A stretch of DNA of 8,131 nucleotides from Sphaerochaetaceae bacterium. GTDB taxonomy: Bacteria > Spirochaetota > Spirochaetia > Sphaerochaetales > Sphaerochaetaceae. The notes under the pieces are model-generated. The model was not told the DNA's origin. It made no database searches and worked only from the letters and a program-made list of their open reading frames with translations. Where the stretch lies: NCBI GenBank assembly GCA_023231265.1, contig JALNVT010000111.1, forward strand, positions 1 to 8,131. The letters are read 5' to 3'. Shown piece by piece: positions 1-6,020 of the stretch (position 1 is the stretch's first letter; each line of letters opens with the position of its first letter). The translations under genes and the position numbers were made by a program.

Positions 1-1
1 A

Positions 2-589
2 ACTTCAGACACGAGAATAATGAGAAGACAAACTGAATTATCTTTTAATTCAAAAAAAAGATTAGAAGTTGCTAGAAGAATGTTTTCTTATAGGTTTTCA
101 GACATAGACATTCAAAATAAAACATTATCACAATTAAAAGGTTTGGAAGGTCTTAGGGTAAAAAAATCTTATGAAAGTTATGCAGATTTGTATCAAGTAG
201 GATGGATTGGAAGAAGATATGTTCCTGGAAAATTTGTTATGAGTGATATTACTAACAAAATATTAACTGCATCAAATAATGCTTTATATGCAATAATACT
301 ATCCAGTATCATAACACTTGGCTATTCTCCGTATTTTGGTTTTGTTCATACAGGAAGCCCTTTACCTTTTGTATATGATATTGCTGATTTATATAAAGAA
401 AAAGTCACCATTGAATTGGCTTTCGAATTGACTAAAGAACTTGGTGGAGAATATAACAGTGAAACTGTCGCAAATAAATTTGTCGAAAAAATAATCAACT
501 TAAAAATTTTAAACAAAATTAGTAAAGATATTCATTATATTCTTGAAGGAGCGTCTATTGGTAATAGTAATAGCAGATCATCTTCCTGA
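2..589 (+). CDS. cas1: Cas1e, CRISPR integrase of type I-E system (5' end outside window)
   Basis: Cas1 is the metal-dependent integrase that, with Cas2, inserts new spacers into a CRISPR array. The frame is open from base 2, so the ATG at 20 is internal. By recollected alignment to E. coli Cas1 (about 305 residues), roughly the first 92 residues lie left of the window. Counting from the internal Met at 20, the four catalytic residues are present: Glu43 (in QLKGLEG, matching E. coli E141), His110 (GFVHTG, H208), Asp120 and Asp123 (VYDIADLY, D218 and D221), with identical spacings. The IGRRY and GFVHTGSPL blocks are typical of the I-E branch. The C-terminus is short compared with E. coli and ends in a Ser/Asn-rich tail, SIGNSNSRSSS, encoded where cas2 overlaps. 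The stop is TGA. The cas3/cascade genes are expected to the left. The assignment is firm. Confidence 0.95.
   Translation, partial: TSDTRIMRRQTELSFNSKKRLEVARRMFSYRFSDIDIQNKTLSQLKGLEGLRVKKSYESYADLYQVGWIGRRYVPGKFVMSDITNKILTASNNALYAIILSSIITLGYSPYFGFVHTGSPLPFVYDIADLYKEKVTIELAFELTKELGGEYNSETVANKFVEKIINLKILNKISKDIHYILEGASIGNSNSRSSS
546..551 (+). promoter_or_regulatory. Ribosome-binding site that fixes the cas2 TTG start
   Basis: AAGGAG lies inside the end of cas1, six bases before the TTG at 558. It shows that cas2 starts at 558 and not at the in-frame TTG at 543, which would lie upstream of this site. A start at 558 also gives an N-terminus that lines up with E. coli Cas2. Confidence 0.75.
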
Positions 590-878
590 TGCTATAAGAG
601 GAAGAATGAAATGTTGGTTTATTGAACCCAAACCAGGAGTTTTTGTTTCTGGAATAAATGATAATCTAGCAGATAATGTAGTTGATTATCTTTTTGAAAA
701 GTCAAACAGAATCTCTGGAATCTTAGTTTTTCAATCAATAAATATACCTCCTGGATATAAAATTAGATCCAGGGGAATTACCTATCACGATTTAGATAAA
801 ATAACTAATTTGCAACTTATTTTTGAAAAGACATTAAATAATAACAACGATTCAATAGATGATGCCACTAGTCATTAA
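558..878 (+). CDS. cas2: Cas2e, partner of Cas1 in spacer acquisition (type I-E)
   Basis: Cas2 is the small ferredoxin-fold dimer that bridges two Cas1 dimers in the spacer-acquisition complex. The 106-residue product begins (M)VIVIADHLPDAIRGRM, matching E. coli Cas2e MLVVVTENVPPRLRGRL, with Asp7 at the place of its conserved acidic residue. The following CWFIEPKPGVFV matches the family's I-W-L-L-E-x-x-x-G-V-Y-V strand, and RSRGIT...DLDKITNLQLIF covers the C-terminal strands. E. coli Cas2 has 94 residues; this one carries an extra Asn/Asp-rich tail of about 14 residues. The start is TTG, behind AAGGAG, and the gene overlaps cas1 by 32 bases, so translation is probably coupled. cas2 is normally the last gene of the I-E operon. 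No array follows: the next gene ends one base away on the other strand. Confidence 0.93.
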   Translation: MVIVIADHLPDAIRGRMKCWFIEPKPGVFVSGINDNLADNVVDYLFEKSNRISGILVFQSINIPPGYKIRSRGITYHDLDKITNLQLIFEKTLNNNNDSIDDATSH

Positions 879-879
879 A

Positions 880-1863
880 TTACTTCTTAATAGTCATCAC
901 GACTGGCAGATGGTCACTTATTCCACAGAGACCCTTTATCTCCCATCGATATGGAATGCCACTGCTTGTAAGAAGCTTGCTGTTATTCACAACATCAAAT
1001 GAATCAAATTCAAGTCCCATGTGATCAAAAAGACTTTGGTTTCCCATTATCTCATCTATGCAGCTCCAATTGCCATCATAAAAGTATGTTCCTTTCATTG
1101 ATTTTATAACACTGCTATCTAAAAGTGGAGAGTACATCATATTTGTATATATGCATTCTTTATCATCACTGATACCAAGAGAACCTTTCTTGGTGTAGAG
1201 GTAATAGTTTTTATCATCACTCAGAGTCAATGCAGTAAGCTCATCAGTATAATCAGTTGGATCTTCATTGAAATCTCCTACCATCAAAACCATATGATCA
1301 TCGTTTGATTCTAATTGAGATTTTAAAGTTTTGGATAAGTTTATTCGATCTTCCTCACTGGCAGCCTCACCACCATACTTACTCTTTGCATGAACCTCAA
1401 AGAAACTGATGGTCTCCCCTTCTATATTGAAATCTACCTGAAGAACAGGCCTGTTATCTATAACACCATGCACCTTTATATCACTCGGTCTCTCTTTGGA
1501 TATGAACCCAAGAGATATAGCAGAGCCCTCATTCTTTATGGAGCTGTAATATCTGTAGCCTTTTCTTACAAGATATTTATCAAGAAGATCTTTCAGCACT
1601 CCAGAATGTTCAACTTCCTGAAGAAACACCACATCAGGATCTTCATCCTTGATTATGATGGATACCATCTTCAATCGTCTCAGATATGCTATCTCATCCC
1701 ATCCTTCTGAGGGTGTATATTCAGAGTATTCATCTCCATCGAGTTTGTCATCCATGAGATTCTGTACATTCCAGCTCATTATTTTGAATCCAACATCTGG
1801 ATTTTTGACATCTGCATTGCAGCCACTTAGAATCAGAACCAGCAGTAAAACAATAAAAACCAT
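880..1863 (-). CDS. Lipoprotein of the endonuclease/exonuclease/phosphatase superfamily
   Basis: A 327-residue protein with the metal-dependent EEP fold (DNase I/exonuclease III/sphingomyelinase superfamily). Motifs in order: Asn32 in SWNVQN, Glu83 in VFLQEVE, His158 in FEVHAKSK, Asp197/Asn199 in VGDFNEDP, Asp270 in CIDEIMGN, and Asp317-His318 in GISDHLPV, so the full active site is present. The first 15 residues are a hydrophobic stretch ending in a perfect lipobox, LSGC, with Cys15 as the predicted lipidated residue. The protein should therefore be anchored on the outside of the inner membrane or in the outer membrane. The start is fixed by GGAGG four bases upstream and by an upstream in-frame TAA. 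The substrate (DNA, sphingolipid or phosphoester) cannot be told from sequence. The gene faces cas2 tail to tail with one base between the stops. A possible weak promoter lies within the 43 bases after the clpP terminator. Confidence 0.85.
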   Translation of the reverse strand: MVFIVLLLVLILSGCNADVKNPDVGFKIMSWNVQNLMDDKLDGDEYSEYTPSEGWDEIAYLRRLKMVSIIIKDEDPDVVFLQEVEHSGVLKDLLDKYLVRKGYRYYSSIKNEGSAISLGFISKERPSDIKVHGVIDNRPVLQVDFNIEGETISFFEVHAKSKYGGEAASEEDRINLSKTLKSQLESNDDHMVLMVGDFNEDPTDYTDELTALTLSDDKNYYLYTKKGSLGISDDKECIYTNMMYSPLLDSSVIKSMKGTYFYDGNWSCIDEIMGNQSLFDHMGLEFDSFDVVNNSKLLTSSGIPYRWEIKGLCGISDHLPVVMTIKK

Positions 1864-1906
1864 AATGCCTCCATCAATATTTTAAAAAAAATATCAATTT
1901 TGCATC

Positions 1907-1935
1907 AAAAAAAGCAACCTAAATCAATAGATTGC
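1907..1935 (-). terminator. Rho-independent terminator of clpP
   Basis: On the minus strand the clpP stop is followed, about 25 bases on, by GCAATCTA-TTGATT-TAGGTTGC. This is an 8-bp stem with one G-T wobble and a 6-base loop, followed directly by seven Ts. It should separate clpP transcription from the lipoprotein gene downstream. Confidence 0.85.
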
Positions 1936-1959
1936 CTTTGCTCTTATAAAGTGTGATTC

Positions 1960-2544
1960 TTAAAGATCTTTTCTGTTCTCTACGATTCGATCAATCAAAC
2001 CATATTCTTTTGCTTGTTCACTGAACAACCAATGATCTCTTTCAGTATCTTTTTTAACTTCTTCAACACTCTTGCCTGTTGCAACAGCGATAGCAGTATC
2101 GAGTTTAAGTCTCAACTGTTCAATCTGTTTTGAATAGATCTCAATATCAGATGCAACACCCTTCATTCCACTCATTGGCTGGTGAATGAGATATGTAGAA
2201 TTAGGTAGACCAATTCTTCTTTCTTTAGGTACAGCAATCAAAACAAGAGATGCAGCTGAAGCTACAAGTCCTGCGCCAATCATTATAACTGGACATGAGA
2301 TAAATCTAACCATATCATATATTGCATAACCTGCATCAACATCACCACCTGGGCTGTTGATGAAGATCTTTATTTCTTTTTCACTATCTTCTTGTTCTAG
2401 AATCAATAACTGAGTTATGATTTTCTCAGCGCTTTCTTTGTTAATTTCTCCACTTAGCATTACACTACGAGTTTTTAATAGTTTATCGCCCATTACTGGG
2501 TTTGTTGATTCTTCTTTTTTTGCTTCTTTGTCTTCTAATCTCAT
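1960..2544 (-). CDS. clpP: ATP-dependent Clp protease proteolytic subunit (divergent ClpP)
   Basis: The 194-residue product is a ClpP serine peptidase, which forms two stacked heptameric rings that degrade substrates unfolded by ClpA/ClpC/ClpX in the cytoplasm. The catalytic triad is Ser96 (GLVASAAS), His121 (YLIHQP) and Asp170 (DTERDHW). Its spacings of 25 and 49 residues equal those of E. coli ClpP. INSPGGDVDAGYAIYD and IGLPNSTYLIHQP are strong family signatures. The serine region reads GLVASAASLVL where most ClpPs have G-x-A-A-S-M-G-A, so this is a divergent paralogue of the kind found beside a canonical ClpP in spirochaetes; that placement is inference. The N-terminus is short and highly charged (EDKEAKKEE). 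AGGAGA precedes the ATG by six bases. It is divergent from era, and no clpX or tig lies beside it. Confidence 0.92.
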   Translation of the reverse strand: MRLEDKEAKKEESTNPVMGDKLLKTRSVMLSGEINKESAEKIITQLLILEQEDSEKEIKIFINSPGGDVDAGYAIYDMVRFISCPVIMIGAGLVASAASLVLIAVPKERRIGLPNSTYLIHQPMSGMKGVASDIEIYSKQIEQLRLKLDTAIAVATGKSVEEVKKDTERDHWLFSEQAKEYGLIDRIVENRKDL

Positions 2545-2582
2545 AAAATTTCTCCTAAGTTGGATTCAAACTTACTTTAGTG

Positions 2583-2637
2583 AGTATAATAAAATATACA
2601 GTAAAAGGAAAGTATAAAAAATAGTTTTTACAATCAA
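2583..2637 (-). promoter_or_regulatory. clpP: Possible clpP promoter region
   Basis: Two minus-strand TATACT hexamers could serve as -10 boxes, at 2611-2616 and 2583-2588. The first has TTGATT at 2632-2637 upstream, but with a short 15-bp spacer; the second lacks a good -35. Neither is convincing. The region is marked only because clpP must be transcribed from this 181-base divergent gap. Confidence 0.3.
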
Positions 2638-2674
2638 TAGATACTTTTATATAAAACAGGTATGTATTTAACTA

Positions 2675-2702
2675 TTCATAATTAACTCCTTTCTGTTATA
2701 GT
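2675..2702 (+). promoter_or_regulatory. era: Sigma-70-type promoter of era
   Basis: TTCATA (4/6 match to the -35 consensus) is followed by a 16-bp spacer and TATAGT (5/6 match to the -10). A TG one base before the -10 makes it an extended -10. Transcription should start near 2709, only about 17 bases before the ATG, leaving just room for the AGGAGA ribosome-binding site at 2715-2720. Confidence 0.65.
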
Positions 2703-2725
2703 GTAATCGATTTTAGGAGATAACG

Positions 2726-3607
2726 ATGAAATGTGGAACAGTAGCCATTATAGGCAGACCATCTAGTGGAAAAAGTACAATGGTAAACACCATTGTTGAA
2801 ATGCCTGTATCAATTACAGCAAGAACCCCTCAAACAACAAGAAATGCCATTCGAGGGATTTATACAGATCAAAGAGGACAGTTAATCTTTACTGATACTC
2901 CAGGTTACCACTTAAATGATCAAACATTAAACTTACGATTGCAGACCATTGCAGTTGAATCATTGAAAGAGACAGATATGATTTTGTACATGGTAGATGC
3001 AACAAGAGCTCCTGGTAAGGAAGAACTTGCAATCGTTGAGATAGTTAAAAAAACAAGAAGACCAATTGTTGTTTGTTTGAACAAATGCGATTTAGCTCGT
3101 AAAGATAAAATAGAAGAATCTCGTTACTTCATTGCAGAGAACATTCCAGATGCAACAGTACTTGAGGCTTCTGCTAAAAAAGATGATGGAATCGATGAGA
3201 TTCTGATCAAACTTTTCAGTTTGGCTCCAGAAGGAGAGATGCTTTATCCAGCAGATTCCTACACCGACCAACCTGTTGAATTCAGAATCAGTGAGATCAT
3301 CAGAGGAAAAACAATTGCCCTTGTATCTCAAGAACTACCTCATGCAATCTATGTCGAAGTAAGTGATCTTGAACAGAGACCAGAGGACAATGAAATTTGG
3401 ATAAGAGCTTTCATAATTGTTGAAAGAGAATCTCAGAAAGGTATCATCGTTGGTAAAGGTGGAGCAAATATCAAAAAGATCAGAGTTTCATCATTCAAAG
3501 AGATAAAACCAATTTTTCCTGATAAAAAACTTCAACTTGATTTAAGAGTTAAAGCTCAACCAAAATGGAGAAAGAACTCATTTGTACTCGATAAATTATT
3601 GAATTAA
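2726..3607 (+). CDS. era: GTPase Era, 30S ribosome assembly factor
   Basis: Era binds 16S rRNA near its 3' end and helps mature the small ribosomal subunit. The 293-residue length is typical. The GTPase domain shows G1 GRPSSGKST (residues 10-18), the switch I/G2 region TPQTTRNAIRG (34-44), G3 DTPG (57-60), G4 NKCD (119-122) and G5 ASAK (148-151). The C-terminal KH domain (about 200-290) has the RNA-binding GKGG loop at 243-246 within IIVGKGGANIKKIR. The G1 box has SS where many Era proteins have NV; the essential GKST is kept. AGGAGA sits five bases before the ATG. The gene is a single transcription unit, with its own promoter upstream and a strong terminator right after the stop. Confidence 0.97.
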   Translation: MKCGTVAIIGRPSSGKSTMVNTIVEMPVSITARTPQTTRNAIRGIYTDQRGQLIFTDTPGYHLNDQTLNLRLQTIAVESLKETDMILYMVDATRAPGKEELAIVEIVKKTRRPIVVCLNKCDLARKDKIEESRYFIAENIPDATVLEASAKKDDGIDEILIKLFSLAPEGEMLYPADSYTDQPVEFRISEIIRGKTIALVSQELPHAIYVEVSDLEQRPEDNEIWIRAFIIVERESQKGIIVGKGGANIKKIRVSSFKEIKPIFPDKKLQLDLRVKAQPKWRKNSFVLDKLLN

Positions 3608-3616
3608 ATTTGAGGC

Positions 3617-3651
3617 AAAAAAAGGAGAGTATCAAAATACTCTCTTTTTTT
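3617..3651. terminator. Bidirectional terminator between era and the flavin reductase gene
   Basis: The core hairpin is GAGAGTAT-CAAA-ATACTCTC, a perfect 8-bp stem with a 4-base loop at 3625-3644. It is preceded by seven As (3617-3623) and followed by seven Ts (3645-3651). Read on either strand, the stem is followed by a T run, so it can end both era (plus) and the convergent gene whose stop is at 3657 (minus). Confidence 0.9.
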
Positions 3652-3656
3652 GTGCT

Positions 3657-4226
3657 CTAAATAAAATTTGTTCTTACCTTTTTTTCCTGCTTTGGCTTTT
3701 CAAGTTTGGCAAGAGTGAAAGATGTGATCATGTAAGCCATGTTACGAGCTAGAGTTCTCATTATCTGAAGTCCCTCTAAATCTTTTTTTGCTTCCTCTGC
3801 ACTCAATCCATGAAGCATTGGCCAATAAGAAGATGATACAATTGGCATCTGGAAATAACTGAAGAACTTATTTATCTGATCCAGTGTTGATACAGTACCA
3901 GCCCTTCTTGCACTCGTTACAGATGCAGCAGGCATCATAATCAACTTCTCTTTGTTGATTGCTGCAAACAGATTTGTTAAGAACATACTCAATATACCAT
4001 TGGGAGCTGCATAGTATACAGGAGAGCCCACAATCAGACCATCTGCTTCCTCTATTAAAGTCGCAACATGTCTGATAAACAGAGGATCATTTGCCTTATC
4101 AGAATTACCAACATGAATTATTTGGGTTTGAATTCCATTCTCTTCCAATGTTTTTGCACATTCAGATAATGCAACAAACGTACATTGTTTTTCTCTGGAA
4201 CTACCATTTATCAATATTACTTTCAT
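3657..4226 (-). CDS. Flavodoxin-fold NAD(P)H-dependent FMN reductase family protein
   Basis: A 189-residue cytoplasmic protein of the NADPH-dependent FMN reductase/flavodoxin-like family (iron-sulfur flavoprotein relatives). The N-terminal strand and phosphate loop VILINGSSREKQCT (residues 3-16) would hold the FMN phosphate. GLIVGSPVYYAAPNGILSMF (63-82) is the family's second signature, contacting the isoalloxazine ring. PAASVTSARRAGTVSTL (99-115) is the third. There is no cysteine cluster for an iron-sulfur centre: Cys15 and Cys23 are the only cysteines. The electron acceptor is unknown. AAGGA lies about ten bases before the ATG. The gene lies 79 bases downstream of lysS on the same strand, with a modest hairpin between and no clear promoter of its own, so it is probably expressed by read-through. 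Confidence 0.85.
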   Translation of the reverse strand: MKVILINGSSREKQCTFVALSECAKTLEENGIQTQIIHVGNSDKANDPLFIRHVATLIEEADGLIVGSPVYYAAPNGILSMFLTNLFAAINKEKLIMMPAASVTSARRAGTVSTLDQINKFFSYFQMPIVSSSYWPMLHGLSAEEAKKDLEGLQIMRTLARNMAYMITSFTLAKLEKPKQEKKVRTNFI

Positions 4227-4253
4227 TTCATTATTATCCTTTTATGAACAGAA

Positions 4254-4272
4254 AGGACGGTAAAACCGTCCT
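4254..4272 (-). terminator. Hairpin after lysS, weak intrinsic terminator
   Basis: AGGACGGT-AAA-ACCGTCCT is a perfect 8-bp GC-rich stem with a 3-base loop, about 34 bases past the lysS stop. On the minus strand the following bases are TTCTGTTCATAAAA, a poor T tract, so termination is probably partial. The ribosome-binding site of the reductase gene begins about 10 bases after the stem. Confidence 0.6.
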
Positions 4273-4305
4273 ATCTTTCAATATATTTATTGATTTGTCT
4301 GTTTA

Positions 4306-5886
4306 TTAATATCTGCTTAAAATAGGAAGTATTTTATCCTTTCCGCAGGTCTCAATAAACTGAGCTAGTTTAGGTCCTTTTTCTTTGCCAATCAAAGCTT
4401 TGTAAACAATTTTGAAGAAATCACTTGTTTCAAGTTCAATATCAGTTGCACATGAATACATATCATTTCCAAATTCTTTAGCATTTTCATATGTTTCAAT
4501 TTTTGAAACTTTTTCTGCCAATGCTTTGATTGCAGTTCTTTCTTTATCTGTTACTTCCACTACAGGAGTATCTTCAGTTGCAAGAGCGAATCTGAAGTCT
4601 TCAGGTGAGAAAGTTGTGATCCAGTTCCAAGCACAAACACATCTCTGTTTCAATCTTTCAATCTGTGATTCTTCGATATCATCAAGTGTTGCAATAACAG
4701 CTTCGATATCACCACTATGAATTTGAAGTAAGTTACATAGATGACGGAATGGAATTTGATAGCTAGGAGTTGTAGGAATATCCTTTACCTGGCTCAATTC
4801 ATATATACGAGATTCCTTAGCTTTCTTCTTATCATTAGCACTCTGAAGACCGAAGTAAATTCTTTCACATTTATCATAATCTTCATAGATCTTCAAAACA
4901 TCAAGATCAAATGAGATTGCAAATTCAGTGTTAGGACGTGTTCCAACGAACATATAACGACAGAGTTCTGGAGTGTAAACTTCAAGAACATCATAAAGGC
5001 TGATTACCTCACCTGAAGAACTTGAGATCTTACCACCACGACCCTTAATTGAAATAAAGTCATACTGGAATGATACTGGAGCTTTTCCTCCAAATACCTC
5101 TACAATTCTCTTACTGGTATCAAAAGATCCACCTTCACTGTGGTGATCCTTACCAGCTGGTTCAAAATCTACACCTTCACGGCTCCATCTCATTGGCCAG
5201 TCAATTCTCCAAGGAAGTTTTGCATATGGTGTGTTTCTCAAATCAATTGTCTCTTCTTGATTTGTGTCATCATCTCTGTAAGTAACACCATACTCGCCAT
5301 CCCATGCTAGGATTGTTGTGTTATCTTTATCAGTGAAAGATGAGAATACAGAAATTGGCCACCAATCCTCTGGTAGAGGCTGGGTTCTGAATTCATTAAG
5401 AATAGCTTTAATTTCATCTTTATGTTCAAGTGCTGTTTTGATACCTTCTGCATATTCAGAATCTCTGTAACGAGCTGCTTGATATAGATATTCAGGATTA
5501 ACACCTACTGAAGGCAAAATCTTTTCAACATCTAATTCATTACCGCGTGCATAATTATCAGCACGACCTAAGGTATCAGGAACCAATGTGATAGGTTTTC
5601 TTAAATAGCCCTCTAGCAATTCTGGTTCTGGCATGTTTTTAGGTACTTTTCTAAATACATCATAGTCATCCCAGCTATAGATAAATCTTACATTCTTACC
5701 CTTATCTCTAAGAGCACGTGCTACCAATTCAACAGAAATAATTTCACGGAAGTTACCAATGTGAACTGTACCTGAAGGCGTAATGCCGCTGGCACAAGTG
5801 TAACAGTCTTTTTCACCCCTTTCACGGATGATTTTATCGGCGTTAATGTCCGCCCAATGTGTAGATACAATTTTATTATTACTCAT
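4306..5886 (-). CDS. lysS: Class I lysyl-tRNA synthetase
   Basis: Attaches lysine to tRNA-Lys in the cytoplasm, using the class I (Rossmann) architecture found in archaea, spirochaetes and some alphaproteobacteria rather than the usual bacterial class II enzyme. The 526 residues show HWAD (10-13), GITPSGTVHIGNFRE (34-48) containing the HIGH-type HIGN, LPWRIDWPMRW (224-234), EPAGKDHHSEGGS (242-254) and the KMSKS-type loop GGKISSSSG (284-292). The rest is the helical anticodon-binding region. All family signatures are intact, so the enzyme should be active. No Shine-Dalgarno sequence precedes the ATG; a strong promoter lies immediately upstream, which suggests a leaderless message. Its presence is the main clue to a spirochaete host. 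Confidence 0.96.
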   Translation of the reverse strand: MSNNKIVSTHWADINADKIIRERGEKDCYTCASGITPSGTVHIGNFREIISVELVARALRDKGKNVRFIYSWDDYDVFRKVPKNMPEPELLEGYLRKPITLVPDTLGRADNYARGNELDVEKILPSVGVNPEYLYQAARYRDSEYAEGIKTALEHKDEIKAILNEFRTQPLPEDWWPISVFSSFTDKDNTTILAWDGEYGVTYRDDDTNQEETIDLRNTPYAKLPWRIDWPMRWSREGVDFEPAGKDHHSEGGSFDTSKRIVEVFGGKAPVSFQYDFISIKGRGGKISSSSGEVISLYDVLEVYTPELCRYMFVGTRPNTEFAISFDLDVLKIYEDYDKCERIYFGLQSANDKKKAKESRIYELSQVKDIPTTPSYQIPFRHLCNLLQIHSGDIEAVIATLDDIEESQIERLKQRCVCAWNWITTFSPEDFRFALATEDTPVVEVTDKERTAIKALAEKVSKIETYENAKEFGNDMYSCATDIELETSDFFKIVYKALIGKEKGPKLAQFIETCGKDKILPILSRY

Positions 5887-5894
5887 GGTAGTTG

Positions 5895-5923
5895 ATTATA
5901 TACATAACTTGCATCGATTTCAA
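5895..5923 (-). promoter_or_regulatory. lysS: Strong lysS promoter placed eight bases before the ATG
   Basis: On the minus strand TTGAAA (5/6) at 5918-5923, a 17-bp spacer and TATAAT (6/6) at 5895-5900 are followed by CAACTACC and then ATG. With normal spacing, transcription would begin between the second C of that octamer's end and the A of the ATG, giving a 5' leader of zero to about three bases. Confidence 0.8.
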
Positions 5924-5955
5924 TATTTTGAAGTAATAACTGTATATAAATTAGA

Positions 5956-5992
5956 GCTAAAATTCAAAGTATTCTCAATTTTGAATTTTAGC
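5956..5992 (-). terminator. 13-bp inverted repeat after the outer-membrane protein gene
   Basis: GCTAAAATTCAAA (5956-5968) and TTTGAATTTTAGC (5980-5992) are perfect inverted copies around an 11-base loop. The repeat begins 28 bases past the stop of the minus-strand barrel gene. On that strand the stem is followed by TCTAATTTATA, which is only a weak T tract. It probably terminates or stabilises that message. It also lies about 30 bases upstream of the lysS -35 box. Confidence 0.55.
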
Positions 5993-6020
5993 CCCATTCT
6001 TGATATTAATTTTTAATTGT

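Noticed and set aside
20..589. Reading cas1 as a complete 189-residue gene starting at ATG 20
   Set aside because: The frame is open to base 2, no ribosome-binding site precedes the ATG, and Cas1e should have about 90 more residues upstream. The gene is cut by the window edge.
543..878. cas2 starting at TTG 543
   Set aside because: The AAGGAG site lies downstream of it, and the extra residues do not match Cas2 N-termini; TTG 558 fits both.
1390..1710. Open frame on the plus strand opposite the lipoprotein gene
   Set aside because: It is the antisense shadow of a well-supported gene, with no ribosome-binding site and no recognisable protein.
4412..5504. Open frames overlapping lysS on either strand
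   Set aside because: They fall inside a fully intact class I LysRS and show no family motif or start signal.
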